DNA of 64,000 nucleotides from Kineococcus sp. NBC_00420 (GTDB taxonomy: Bacteria > Actinomycetota > Actinomycetes > Actinomycetales > Kineococcaceae): the NCBI RefSeq assembly GCF_036021035.1, contig NZ_CP107930.1, positions 620,001-684,000 of the forward strand. The letters run 5' to 3'. Both the position numbers and the translations under genes were made by a program. Shown in pieces: positions 35,247 to 44,303 of this stretch (the first letter of the stretch is position 1; the number at the start of each line of letters is the position of its first letter). The notes under the pieces were generated by a model. That model saw only the letters and a program-made list of their open reading frames with translations. It was not told the origin of the DNA and made no database searches.

Positions 35247-35294
35247 CACAACCGCCCACCTTCACCTGGCGCCCACCTGACGCCTCCACCGGGT

Positions 35295-35321
35295 TCATCG
35301 GCGGTTCGGGCGTTCGGGTGA
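35295..35321 (-). promoter_or_regulatory. Candidate FliA-type promoter for the chemoreceptor
   Basis: Minus strand: TCAC (35321-35318), 15-base spacer, GCCGATGA (35302-35295). The -10 and spacer length are identical to those upstream of flagellin. The predicted start is near 35288, a leader of about 40 bases. Confidence 0.5.
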
Positions 35322-35332
35322 AGCGTTTCGGC

Positions 35333-36946
35333 TCAGCCCGCGACGGGCGTCGGGACGACGCCGTTGGCGCTGGCGTCCAGCTCGCGCCGCGGTGACGGCG
35401 GCAGATCGATGACCTCCCGCACCTCCGGGTTCGGGCGACCCAGCAGGAAGCCCTGCGCGGCATCGCACCCGAGACGGCGCAGCGCTTCCAGCTGTTCGTG
35501 CGATTCCACACCCTCGGCGACGACACCGACGCCCATGTTCTTGGCCATGCCGATGATGCCGGCGACGACGGCCTCGTCCTGACGGTGCCGGCCGAGGCCG
35601 GCGATGAAGTGCCGGTCGACCTTCACGTGGTCGATGGGCATCGACTGCAGGTGCTTCAGCGAGGACACCCCGGCGCCGAAGTCGTCGACGGCGATGCGGA
35701 CCCCCATCATCCGCAGCGCGTGCAGGGTCGAGAAACCCGCGTTCGCGTCGGCGACGAGGAGGTCCTCGCTCACCTCGACGAGGAGCGCGTTGCCCGCCGG
35801 ACCGGTCGGTTGGTTGGCAGCCACGGCGTCGAGGAGTTCCGCGTTCGCCAGCTGCCGACGGGACACGTTCACCGCGATCGTCAGCTGGCAGTCCTCGATC
35901 GTGGAGTACCACTCCTCGAGGGTCCGCCACGCCTCGGCGATGACCCACTTCCCGATCTCGATGATCAGCCCGCTGCGTTCCGCCACGGGAACGAAGTCGA
36001 TGGGCTGCAACAGACCTCGTCGCGGGTGCTGCCAGCGCAGCAACGCCTCGACCCCCTGCACGTGACCGTCGCGCAGGTCGATGATCGGCTGGTAGTGCAG
36101 CCGCAGCTGTCCCTGTTCGACGGCGAGAGCGAGGTCGTCCTCGGTCTGCATGGCGTCGACGGCCTGGGCCTGCATGCGTTCGTCGAAGAGTTCCGACCGC
36201 GCCTTGCCGCCCTCCTTCGCCCGGTACAGCGCGGCGTCGGCGCGGCGCAGCAGCTTCGACGCGTCGGCCTCGTCGCGGGCCAGGGCGATCCCGACGCTGG
36301 GCGTGATATTGAGCTTGTGGCCCTCGCCGAAGTCGATCGGGCGGTCGGAGATGGAACTCACGACGCGGTCGGCGATGCGGCTCGCGTTGAGCTCGTCGGT
36401 CAGGTCCTCGCAGAGGACGGCGAACTCGTCCCCCCCGAACCGGGCGACGGTGTCCTCGGGACGGACGGCGGTCCGCAACCGCTGCGACACCTCGACGAGG
36501 ACGATGTCCCCGACGGCGTGGCCGTGGGTGTCGTTGACCGTCTTGAACCCGTCGAGGTCGAGGTAGAGGACGGCGCAGGTCTTGGAACCACGACGGGCCA
36601 GCGCGTGCTGCAGCCGGTCGGTGAACAACTGCCGGTTGCCGAGGTCGGTCAGCGGGTCGTGCAGGGCCTGGCGCATGGCGGCGTCGAGCTCCACCTGCCG
36701 GCTGCGTCCCTCGGTGTCGAGGCGGTTCGCGGTCTGCAGGGAGAGCACGAGCAGCAGGGCTGCGGCCACGATCCCGCCGGCGAGCGCCGTGAGGAGTCCG
36801 GAGAGGGTGGGTAGTCCGTCGACGGCGACCTGCACGAGGGCGACGACGCCGACGACGACGAGGGGGGAGACGACGGCCCACGGGACGACGCGGGTGCGTA
36901 CGTCGTCTCCGGCCAGGTGCCGGGCCGACCAGGGCCAACGGCTCAT
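35333..36946 (-). CDS. Membrane GGDEF-EAL cyclic-di-GMP protein
   Basis: A 537-residue protein with two hydrophobic segments near residues 20-65, a GGDEF domain (about 85-250) and an EAL domain (about 270-520). The GGDEF signature is intact (RFGGDEFAVL near 167), and the EAL motif is intact (VEALLRWQHP near 299) with VDDFGAGVSSLKHL downstream. Both synthesis and breakdown of c-di-GMP are possible. The short N-terminus has no obvious sensor domain. ATG 36946 with GGGGAGGAA upstream. It is adjacent to the chemoreceptor gene on the same strand. Confidence 0.92.
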   Translation of the reverse strand: MSRWPWSARHLAGDDVRTRVVPWAVVSPLVVVGVVALVQVAVDGLPTLSGLLTALAGGIVAAALLLVLSLQTANRLDTEGRSRQVELDAAMRQALHDPLTDLGNRQLFTDRLQHALARRGSKTCAVLYLDLDGFKTVNDTHGHAVGDIVLVEVSQRLRTAVRPEDTVARFGGDEFAVLCEDLTDELNASRIADRVVSSISDRPIDFGEGHKLNITPSVGIALARDEADASKLLRRADAALYRAKEGGKARSELFDERMQAQAVDAMQTEDDLALAVEQGQLRLHYQPIIDLRDGHVQGVEALLRWQHPRRGLLQPIDFVPVAERSGLIIEIGKWVIAEAWRTLEEWYSTIEDCQLTIAVNVSRRQLANAELLDAVAANQPTGPAGNALLVEVSEDLLVADANAGFSTLHALRMMGVRIAVDDFGAGVSSLKHLQSMPIDHVKVDRHFIAGLGRHRQDEAVVAGIIGMAKNMGVGVVAEGVESHEQLEALRRLGCDAAQGFLLGRPNPEVREVIDLPPSPRRELDASANGVVPTPVAG

Positions 36947-37063
36947 CCTGCGTTCCTCCCCTTGTCCGGGCTTGAGGCACTTAACTGCACATCGTCACGG
37001 GTCGAACACGTTCTGTCTACTTCACCCGGTTGGCCGCGTCCTGTCGAGCCAGCCCGATCGGCC

Positions 37064-37087
37064 CTGCAGTCACCCGTACGGGTGCAG
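37064..37087 (-). terminator. Hairpin after the response regulator gene
   Basis: The palindrome CACCCGTACGGGTG (37071-37084), flanked by CTG and CAG, lies just after the response regulator stop. The 140-base gap to the GGDEF-EAL gene holds nothing else that I can support. Confidence 0.45.
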
Positions 37088-37088
37088 T

Positions 37089-37784
37089 TCAGGAGGGCAG
37101 GGGGGCGTAGCGCTGCTCGGGTCGGCCCGTCGCTCCGTAGCGCAGCCGCAGCGCGAGTCGGCCCTCGCCGTCGAGGGCGGCGAGGTGGCGCTGGGCGGTG
37201 GCGCGAGAGATGCCGGTGGCGGCGGCGACCTCGGCGGCCGAGAGGGGTTCAGCGGCCTCGGCCAGGGCCCGCAGCACGAGGTCGCGGGTCGCGCCCGCGG
37301 CGACGCTGGCGTTCTTGGCCGCGCCGGCCTCGGCGTGCAGGGCGCGCAGGGCGGCGTCGGCGAGGTCCTGGTCCAGCGGTTGGGCGTGCTCGACGGCCGT
37401 GGCGAGCACCCGCCGGTAGCGGGCGTAGGAGCGCAGCCGGCCGTGCAGCAGCGCCTCGCCGAAGGGCTTCACCAGGTAGCCGAGCGCCCCGGAGCGCAGG
37501 GCCCGGCGGAACGTCTCGGCCTCCCCCGCGGCGGTGAGGACGAAGGCGTCGCAGTCGGGGGCGAGGTCGGGCAGCAGGTCGAGGCCGGATCCGTCGGGGA
37601 GGTAGACGTCGACGAGGGCGAGGTCGACGGGGGTCCCGGCAGCGCGGTGGTGCTCCAGCAGGACACGGGCCTGGGCCAGCGAGCCCGCGGTCCCGGCGAC
37701 GTGGAACCCGGCGACGGCCTCGACGTAGCCGGCGTGCAGGGAGGCGACGCGGAAGTCGTCGTCGACGACGAGGACGCCGGGCAT
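37089..37784 (-). CDS. CitB/DcuR-type response regulator
   Basis: A 231-residue two-component regulator. The receiver domain (1-120) has VLVVDDDFRVASLHAGYVEA, the phospho-acceptor Asp in LALVDVYLPDGSG, and the switch Lys in YLVKPFGEAL. The C-terminal winged-helix domain has LSAAEVAAATGISRATAQRH. Its ATG overlaps the histidine kinase stop (TGATG). It probably regulates the divergent citrate transporter through the repeat array at 39453-39508. Confidence 0.92.
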   Translation of the reverse strand: MPGVLVVDDDFRVASLHAGYVEAVAGFHVAGTAGSLAQARVLLEHHRAAGTPVDLALVDVYLPDGSGLDLLPDLAPDCDAFVLTAAGEAETFRRALRSGALGYLVKPFGEALLHGRLRSYARYRRVLATAVEHAQPLDQDLADAALRALHAEAGAAKNASVAAGATRDLVLRALAEAAEPLSAAEVAAATGISRATAQRHLAALDGEGRLALRLRYGATGRPEQRYAPLPS

Positions 37785-39424
37785 CAGCGGACCTCCTCGC
37801 TCGTCCGGGTGCGCGGGGCGAGGGTCAGGGCCCCGGGGAGGCGGACGACGAACACCGCTCCCCCCCTCGCCGGGGCCGGGTCGGCCGGGACGAGCCAGGC
37901 GTCCCCACCGCGGGTCCGGGCGACCTGGCGGACCAGGCCCAGCCCGATCCCCTGCCCCCCGTCCCCGGTCGTCACGCCGGTCTCGAACACGCTGTCCCGC
38001 AGCGCGTCCGGCACTCCCGGGCCGGAGTCCGAGACGGCGAGCACGAGGTCGGTCCCGTCCTGGACGAGGTCGACCTCCACCCGGGCCTGCGGGCTGCCGG
38101 CGGCGGCGCGGACGGCGTTGTCGACGAGGTTGCCGAGCACGGTCGTGACGTCGACGGGGTCGGCGACCCGGCCGGCGACCGCGACGTCGCCGAGGGCGAG
38201 CACGACCTGCCGTTCGCGGGCGTGCGCGGCCTTCGCCGCGAGGAACGCCTGCAGGTAGGGGTCGACGACGGTGTCGAGACCTTCGACCCGTGAGCCGAGG
38301 GGCCCGGTCGCGAGCAGCGTCCGGACGTAGCCCGCGGCCTCCTCGGTGCGGCCGGTCTCGAGGAGGCCGGAGACCAGGTGCAGCCGGTTGGCGAACTCGT
38401 GGCGCTGGGCGCGCAGGACCTCCCCGACGGCGCGCACGGCGTCGAGCTGACGGGTGAGCAGTTCGACGTCGGTGCGGTCGGCGACGGTGACGACGTGGCC
38501 GAGGAACCGGCCTTCCCGTTCGACGCGGCGGGCCGAGAGCAGCAGGGCCCGCTCGCCCACGACGGCGAGGCGCGGCAGCTGGGCGGGTGCGTCGAGGGTG
38601 GCGCGGACGGGCGCGGGGAGTTCGGCGACGTCGCGGCCGGCGGGCAGCCCGCACCCCAGCAGGCGGGCGGCCTCGTCGTTGGCGAGGACGACGCGACCGG
38701 CGGGGTCGACGGAGACGACCCCTTCCGCGATGCCGTGCAGGACGGCGTCGTGGCCCTGGAGCAGCCCGCCGATCTCCTCCGGTTGCAGACCGAGGGTCAG
38801 CCGGCGCAGCCGCCGGGCGAGGAACCCGGCGCCGAGCAGGCCGACGACGAGCGCGCCCGCGGCGACGGCGAGGGCGGGCAGGACCGCGTCGCGGGCCCGG
38901 TCGGCGACGGCCGCGGCCCCCACGCCCACGCTCACTTCCCCGACGACGCGGTCGGAGTCGAGGGCGTAGACGGGCACCTTGGCCCGGGCGGAGGACCCGA
39001 GGGTTCCGACCTCGTCGGTGACGACCTCGTTCCCCGCCAGCGCCTGGGTGGGGTCGGTGCTGACCCGCGCCCCGAGGAGGGCGGGGTCGGGATGGGCCAG
39101 GCGCAGCCCACGGTCGTCGGTGACGACGACGAACAACGCCCCGGTGCGCCGCCGCACGTCCTCGGCCTCGCGCTGCACGGTGCCCGCGGCGAGGTCGGCG
39201 GCGGTGGCCGGCGGGGCGTCGCTGGCGGCGGTCACGGCGGCGCGGACGGCGTCGTCCTCGGCCAGCGTGCGGGCGACGTCGAGGCTGCGGGAGCGGGACT
39301 CCTCCACCGCCTGCTGGCGCAGCAGGAGGAGGGACCCGCCGCAGCCGATGGCGAGGACGACCGCGACGAGGAGGAGCAGGACGGCCAGGACCTGGCGGCT
39401 GAACGGCCATCGTCGGGGGTCCAC
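37784..39424 (-). CDS. CitA/DcuS-type sensor histidine kinase
   Basis: A 546-residue membrane kinase. TM1 is near residues 10-32, a PDC/sCache-type extracellular sensor (about 33-165, with VVVTDDRGLRLAHPDPALLG) follows, then TM2 near 175-197 and a PAS domain (about 215-320). The phospho-acceptor region AQRHEFANRLHLVSGLLE near 340 is the CitA/DcuS hallmark. The ATPase domain has LGNLVDNAVRAA and GQGIGLGLV. Such kinases sense di- or tricarboxylates such as citrate. GTG 39424 is the first plausible start after the repeat array. Confidence 0.9.
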   Translation of the reverse strand: MDPRRWPFSRQVLAVLLLLVAVVLAIGCGGSLLLLRQQAVEESRSRSLDVARTLAEDDAVRAAVTAASDAPPATAADLAAGTVQREAEDVRRRTGALFVVVTDDRGLRLAHPDPALLGARVSTDPTQALAGNEVVTDEVGTLGSSARAKVPVYALDSDRVVGEVSVGVGAAAVADRARDAVLPALAVAAGALVVGLLGAGFLARRLRRLTLGLQPEEIGGLLQGHDAVLHGIAEGVVSVDPAGRVVLANDEAARLLGCGLPAGRDVAELPAPVRATLDAPAQLPRLAVVGERALLLSARRVEREGRFLGHVVTVADRTDVELLTRQLDAVRAVGEVLRAQRHEFANRLHLVSGLLETGRTEEAAGYVRTLLATGPLGSRVEGLDTVVDPYLQAFLAAKAAHARERQVVLALGDVAVAGRVADPVDVTTVLGNLVDNAVRAAAGSPQARVEVDLVQDGTDLVLAVSDSGPGVPDALRDSVFETGVTTGDGGQGIGLGLVRQVARTRGGDAWLVPADPAPARGGAVFVVRLPGALTLAPRTRTSEEVR

Positions 39425-39452
39425 ACCGCAGACCGTATCCCCGGCCCGGGTC

Positions 39453-39508
39453 GAGCACAACGAGCACAACACGCGCAAGACGCACCCCGTGAGCGCAAGG
39501 CGCGCAAC
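39453..39508. repeat. Array of 9-bp direct repeats between kinase and citrate transporter
   Basis: In consecutive 9-base steps: GAGCACAAC (39453-39461), GAGCACAAC (39462-39470), ACGCGCAAG (39471-39479), then GAGCGCAAG (39491-39499) and GCGCGCAAC (39500-39508). The consensus is roughly GMGCRCAAS. A phased array between a CitA/CitB-type pair and its transporter is a natural candidate response-regulator binding site. Confidence 0.6.
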
Positions 39509-39575
39509 CCGCCCCGCGCGGTGGGCTCCCCCTAGCGTGGCCCGGGTCACACCAACCCCTGAAGACGGAGCAACG

Positions 39576-40976
39576 ATGCTTGTCGCCCTCGGTTTCGGCA
39601 TGGTCGCCGTGTTCATGGCGCTCATCCTCACCAAACGACTGACCCCGGTCGTCGCCCTGATCCTCGTCCCGCTGTTCTTCGCGGTCCTCGCGGGCAGCGG
39701 GGTCGGCGTCGGTGACGCGGTGATGGACCAGCTCAAGGAGTTCGCGCCCACGGCGGCCCTGCTGTTCTTCGCGATCGTCTACTTCGGCCTGATGATCGAC
39801 GTCGGGTTGTTCGACCCGCTGATCCGGCTGATCCTGCGGATCTGCGGGAACTCTCCGGTGCGCGTCGTCATCGGTTCCGCCGTCCTCGCGGCGCTCGTGT
39901 CCCTCGACGGCGACGGGTCGACGACGTTCATCATCACCGTCTCGGCGATGCTGCCCCTCTACCTGCGCCTGAAGCTCTCCCCCGTCGTCCTGACCGTCGT
40001 GGCGAACCTGTCGGCCGGCGTCATGAACATCGTCCCCTGGGGCGGACCGACCGTCCGCGCCGCGACGGCGCTGGGGGTCTCGCCCTCGGAACTGTTCAAC
40101 CCGATGGTCCCCAGCATGCTCGCGGGGATGGTCGCGGTGATCCTCATGGCCTGGGCCCTGGGCGTCGGCGAGAAGCGCCGCCTGGCCAAGGCCGGCCTCG
40201 AGCTGACCCTGGAGGAGACCGAGACGGTGGAGTCCCGGGAACTGGCGATGGCCGGCGGTGACGGCCGTCCCCGCACGGGTGGTGGCGGTTCGGCCGGGGG
40301 CTCCGCGGACGACGACGGGATGACCAGCGGGGCGCTGGACCCGAACCGCCCCACCCTGCGTCCCAAGCTCATCTGGTTCAACGCCGTCCTCACCGTCGCG
40401 CTGCTGGTCCTGCTGGGCATGGACGTCCTGCCGTTGCCGTTCCTGTTCATGGTGGCGGCCGCGCTGGCCCTGCTGGTGAACTTCCCCAACCCCGCCCAGC
40501 AGGTCGAGCGCGTCAAGGAACACTCCTCGAGCATCGTCTCGGTGGTCTCGATGGTCTTCGCCGCGGCGGTCCTGACGGCGGTGCTGTCGGAGTCGAAGAT
40601 GGACACCGCGATGGCCACCTGGCTCGTCGACGTGGTGCCCGACGCGTGGGGTTCGCACCTGGCGGCGATCACCGCGGTGCTGAGCATGCCGCTGACGTTC
40701 TTCCTGTCCAACGACGGGTTCTACTTCGGGGTGCTGCCGATCCTCTCCCAGGCCGCGGCCGAGTTCGGCATCAGCCCCGTGGAGATGGCCCGGGCCTCCA
40801 TCGTCGGCCAGCCCGTGCACTTCACCTCCCCGCTCGTCCCGGCGATGCTGCTGCTGATCTCCCTCGCCAAGGTCGACCTCGCCGACCACCACAAGAAGGT
40901 GATCTGGCGGGCCGTCGTCCTGTCCCTCGTCATGCTCGCCACGGCCGTCGCCTTCGGCGTCGTCCCGCTCGGCTGA
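39576..40976 (+). CDS. CitMHS-family citrate/metal transporter
   Basis: Polytopic carrier of 466 residues with about 12 hydrophobic segments, CitMHS family (citrate-Mg or Ca complex:H+ symport). Recognised from LVALGFGMVAVFMALILTKR, LVSLDGDGSTTFIITVSAML, VPWGGPTVRAATALGVSPSE and the late segment FFLSNDGFYFGVLPILSQAA. A hydrophilic Gly-rich loop lies near residues 215-260. ATG 39576 with GGAG upstream. It is divergent from the CitA/CitB-type pair and followed at 15 bases by a universal stress protein. Confidence 0.92.
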   Translation: MLVALGFGMVAVFMALILTKRLTPVVALILVPLFFAVLAGSGVGVGDAVMDQLKEFAPTAALLFFAIVYFGLMIDVGLFDPLIRLILRICGNSPVRVVIGSAVLAALVSLDGDGSTTFIITVSAMLPLYLRLKLSPVVLTVVANLSAGVMNIVPWGGPTVRAATALGVSPSELFNPMVPSMLAGMVAVILMAWALGVGEKRRLAKAGLELTLEETETVESRELAMAGGDGRPRTGGGGSAGGSADDDGMTSGALDPNRPTLRPKLIWFNAVLTVALLVLLGMDVLPLPFLFMVAAALALLVNFPNPAQQVERVKEHSSSIVSVVSMVFAAAVLTAVLSESKMDTAMATWLVDVVPDAWGSHLAAITAVLSMPLTFFLSNDGFYFGVLPILSQAAAEFGISPVEMARASIVGQPVHFTSPLVPAMLLLISLAKVDLADHHKKVIWRAVVLSLVMLATAVAFGVVPLG

Positions 40977-40991
40977 AACCAGGAGAAACCC

Positions 40992-41396
40992 GTGGACCCC
41001 GTGGAGAACGAGATCGTGAAGAACGTCGTCGTCGCCGTCACCGACCGCCCGGAAGGGGCCGCGGCCCTGGCCTGGGCCCTGGAACGCGCCCGGGCCCTCG
41101 GCCTGGAACTGGAGGCGGTGCCGATCACCTCCGACGCGCCCTCCACTCCCGTGCACGCCTCGCAGGCGTTGCGCCGCAGCGTCGAGGTCGACGCGGCCGC
41201 GGCCGGGGTGTCCGCGCGCCTGCACGACCCGGACCCCGACGTCGCCGACCAGCTGATCGCCCTCAGCGCCGCCGGCGCCGACGTCGTCGTGCTCCCGGTG
41301 CGCCGCCGTTCGGCCACCATGAAGTTCCTGCTCGGCAGCATCGCACAGCGGGTCATCGGCGAGGCGTCCTGCCCGGTGGTGACGATCAAGTCCTGA
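40992..41396 (+). CDS. Universal stress protein (UspA) family protein
   Basis: A 134-residue single-domain USP. The N-terminus [20 protein letters not shown] and the C-terminal nucleotide-loop segment [20 protein letters not shown] fit the family. The usual G-x2-G-x9-GS motif is only partly kept, so ATP binding is uncertain. Located 15 bases after the citrate transporter and likely in the same transcript. GTG start. It ends in an 11-base convergent overlap with anmK. Confidence 0.85.
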   Translation: MDPVENEIVKNVVVAVTDRPEGAAALAWALERARALGLELEAVPITSDAPSTPVHASQALRRSVEVDAAAAGVSARLHDPDPDVADQLIALSAAGADVVVLPVRRRSATMKFLLGSIAQRVIGEASCPVVTIKS

Positions 41397-42516
41397 GGTC
41401 GAGCCGGGTGGGCCAGGTGGGTCGTGCGGTCAGCACCGGCCAGCCCGCCCGGCCCGGCGTCACCTGCCCCAGGACCCGGGGGCCGCTCGCGCCGGTGCAG
41501 GTGGGGACGTTCCCCGGCAGGCCGTGCAGGGTGGCCCAGCCGAGCAGGGCGAAGGCCACGGCCTCCTTGTCGTCGGGCGGGCAGCCCAGCGCGTCGGAGG
41601 TCACGAGTTCCACATCGCCGAGTTCGACGGCGAGCCGGCGCATCAGCTCGGGGTTGCGCACGCCGCCACCACTGGCGACGACGACGTCCACCCCGCGGAG
41701 GGCGTCCGCCACGGTCCGGGCCGTCAACGTGGTGAGCGTCGCGACGAGGTCCGCGGTGTCGAGCGGCCCCCGGCGGAACCCCTCGACGTAGCCCGGGTGG
41801 AACAGTTCCTTGCCCGTCGTCTTGGGCGGTTCCCGGCGGTAGTAGGGCTCGGCGAGGAGTTCCGCGAGCAGGTCCGGGTCGACGGTGCCCCCCGCGGCCA
41901 GCGCCCCGTCGCGGTCCATCCCGCCCGCCGCGGCGTCGACGAGGGCGTTGGCCGGACCGGTGTCCCACGCCCGGGTCGGCTCCCCCGGGGCGCAGACGGT
42001 GACGTTCGCGATGCCACCGAGGTTCAGCGCCGCCGCCGTCCGTCCCTGCTCGACGAACGGTGCCAGCAGCAACTCGTCCAGCAGCGGCACCAGCGGCGCC
42101 CCCTGCCCACCCGCCGCGACGTCGGCGGTCCGCAGGTCGGAGACCACCGGAACCCCGGTCGCCTCGGCGATCCACGACGGTTGCCCGAGCTGCAGCGTCC
42201 CCAGCACCGAACCGTCCTGCACCCAGTGGAACACCGTCTGCCCGTGGCTGCAGACGACGTCGAACTCCTCCACGACCCCGGCCGCGGCGGCGGCGAACTC
42301 CTGACCGATCCGCACGTCGAGGGCACAGACCTCCGCCATCCCGATCCGTCCCGGCGGCAGCGCGGCCACGAGGTCGGCGCGCAGCGCGTCGGAGTACGGC
42401 ACGCTGCGCGACTCCCCCACCCGGGCGTGCAGCACGTCCCCGGTGAGCGTGAACTCCACGACGGCGAGGTCGATCCCGTCGTGGGAGGTCCCGGACATCA
42501 TCCCCAGGACACGCAC
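41386..42516 (-). CDS. anmK: Anhydro-N-acetylmuramic acid kinase
   Basis: Peptidoglycan-recycling enzyme of 376 residues that opens and phosphorylates 1,6-anhydroMurNAc to MurNAc-6-phosphate. Motifs: [17 protein letters not shown] at the start, [35 protein letters not shown], and [18 protein letters not shown]. Its GTG start overlaps the selB stop by one base, so it is the last gene of the selA-selB-anmK unit, although it has no known role in selenium metabolism. Confidence 0.95.
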   Translation of the reverse strand: MRVLGMMSGTSHDGIDLAVVEFTLTGDVLHARVGESRSVPYSDALRADLVAALPPGRIGMAEVCALDVRIGQEFAAAAAGVVEEFDVVCSHGQTVFHWVQDGSVLGTLQLGQPSWIAEATGVPVVSDLRTADVAAGGQGAPLVPLLDELLLAPFVEQGRTAAALNLGGIANVTVCAPGEPTRAWDTGPANALVDAAAGGMDRDGALAAGGTVDPDLLAELLAEPYYRREPPKTTGKELFHPGYVEGFRRGPLDTADLVATLTTLTARTVADALRGVDVVVASGGGVRNPELMRRLAVELGDVELVTSDALGCPPDDKEAVAFALLGWATLHGLPGNVPTCTGASGPRVLGQVTPGRAGWPVLTARPTWPTRLDLRT

Positions 42517-44303
42517 TACGGCTTCCCCTCCAGCCGCCGCCGGTCGTCCGCGCCCCGGACAGTCCGCCCTGCCGCGTCGAGGGACTCGAGCACCGGCACC
42601 GCCACCCGACGCGAGGTGCCCAGCGCCCGCCGGGCGTCGCTCATCGAGAACGGTTGCGGCAACGCCCGCAGCGCCCCGACGGCCCGGTCCCGGAACCCCG
42701 GGGCCAGCACGATCCCCTCGGCGACCCGTTCCAGGCGACCCGCCCGGACGGCCGCGGCGAGTTCCGAGCGGCCCAACCGGAGTTCCCGCAGCCGCTCGAC
42801 GTCGGGGGCCGCGAAGGGTTCCCGCGCCAGGTCGGCGAGGACGAGCTGGACCGAGCGCTCGACCGCGGGGGGCAGGTCCGAGGTCCGCTCCACCACGCGC
42901 CCGTCGTGGACCCGCAACGGCGTCGACACGAGCGCCTCGACGAGTTCCAGGGCCGGGAGCCCCAGCAGCCGCCGGGCCTGCTCCAGCGTCGGGCCGGGCT
43001 GCAGGGGGTTCGCGGCGGCGACCTCGGTCACGACGGTGCGCAACCGGCGCCCGAGGTCCGCCCAGTACCCCGCGTCGACGTACCAGTCCCCGGTCACCGG
43101 CGCACCGGTCGGCGCGACCCCCATGGAGCGCAGGTGCTCACCCCGCACCACCCGCCGCCGGCGCAGTTCCCCGGCCGCGTCCGGTCCCCGGACCCCGGTG
43201 AGGTCGGCGGCGCGCGCGGCGGCCGCCCCCCGACGGTTCAGCGGGGGCGGGTCGACGTCCAGCACCGTCCCCGCCCCGAGGACGGTGTGGCGGGCCGGGT
43301 CACGCAGCAGCAACCGGTCGCCGACCCGCAGCGGCAACGCCGTCCGCAGTTGCAACCGCACCAGCACGTCCTCGCCGTCCCCGCTGCCGTCGACGCCCAG
43401 CGGCCGGGTCCGCACCGGGACGGCCGCGGACCCCACGTGCGCGACCACCTGCGCGGGCAGGTCGGTGGGCGGCTCGGTGCCCGGCAGCCGGACGTCGACG
43501 ACGTCGGTGAGCCGGTGCGTCCCCGGGGTCAGCAGGGCGTCCCCGCGACCCACGTCGTGGCGGTCCACCCCCCGCAGGTTCAGCGCTACCCGCGCGAGCG
43601 CGTCGACCCGATCGACGTCGTGGTCCATGGACTGCACCCCGCGGACGTGCACGCGGCGCTCGCCCAGCTGGAGCTCGTCGCCCACGGCGATCCGACCGGC
43701 CGACAACGTCCCGGTCACGACCGTCCCCGCCCCGGTGATGGAGAAGCTGCGGTCCACCCAGAACCGCACGGGCGCCGCGAGGTCTGGCGCCGGCACCCGC
43801 GACAGCACGTCGGCGAGGACCCGGCGCACGTCGTCCAACCCGGCCCCCGTCACCACGTTGCACGCGACGGAGGGGACCTCCCCCAGGCTGGAGGCGCGCA
43901 GTTCGGCCAGGGCCCGGGCCCGCGCGGGTTCCGGGTCGGCGAGGTCGGCGCGGGTGACGACGAGCATCCCGTGCCGGACGCCCAGGGCGTCGAGCGCCGC
44001 GAGGTGCTCGGCCGACTGCGGCATCCACCCGCCGTCGGCGGCGACGACGAACACGACGACCGGGACGGGACCGACCCCGGCGAGCATGGTGGGGACGAAC
44101 TTCTCGTGTCCGGGGACGTCGACGAACGCCACGGCCCCCGCCCCGGGCAGGTCGCTCCAGGCGAAACCCAGGTCGATGGTCAGGCCGCGGCGCTTCTCCT
44201 CCGCGTAGCGGTCCGGGTCCCGTCCGGTCAGCGCCCGGACGAGGCTGGACTTCCCGTGGTCGACGTGCCCCGCGGTCGCGACGACGTGCATCGCTTGAGA
44301 CAT
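42516..44303 (-). CDS. selB: Selenocysteine-specific translation elongation factor SelB
   Basis: Delivers Sec-tRNA(Sec) to UGA codons next to a SECIS hairpin; 595 residues. The N-terminal GTPase has GHVDHGKSS (residues 12-20), DLGFAW, the G3 motif [14 protein letters not shown], and the TRAD motif equivalent to NKxD. EF-Tu-like domains 2 and 3 follow. The C-terminal 200 residues are winged-helix domains that bind the SECIS RNA. The start MSQAM at 44303 overlaps the selA stop (TGATG); ATG 44291 is an alternative. The neighbours selA, tRNA-Sec and selD confirm the role. Confidence 0.95.
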   Translation of the reverse strand: MSQAMHVVATAGHVDHGKSSLVRALTGRDPDRYAEEKRRGLTIDLGFAWSDLPGAGAVAFVDVPGHEKFVPTMLAGVGPVPVVVFVVAADGGWMPQSAEHLAALDALGVRHGMLVVTRADLADPEPARARALAELRASSLGEVPSVACNVVTGAGLDDVRRVLADVLSRVPAPDLAAPVRFWVDRSFSITGAGTVVTGTLSAGRIAVGDELQLGERRVHVRGVQSMDHDVDRVDALARVALNLRGVDRHDVGRGDALLTPGTHRLTDVVDVRLPGTEPPTDLPAQVVAHVGSAAVPVRTRPLGVDGSGDGEDVLVRLQLRTALPLRVGDRLLLRDPARHTVLGAGTVLDVDPPPLNRRGAAAARAADLTGVRGPDAAGELRRRRVVRGEHLRSMGVAPTGAPVTGDWYVDAGYWADLGRRLRTVVTEVAAANPLQPGPTLEQARRLLGLPALELVEALVSTPLRVHDGRVVERTSDLPPAVERSVQLVLADLAREPFAAPDVERLRELRLGRSELAAAVRAGRLERVAEGIVLAPGFRDRAVGALRALPQPFSMSDARRALGTSRRVAVPVLESLDAAGRTVRGADDRRRLEGKP

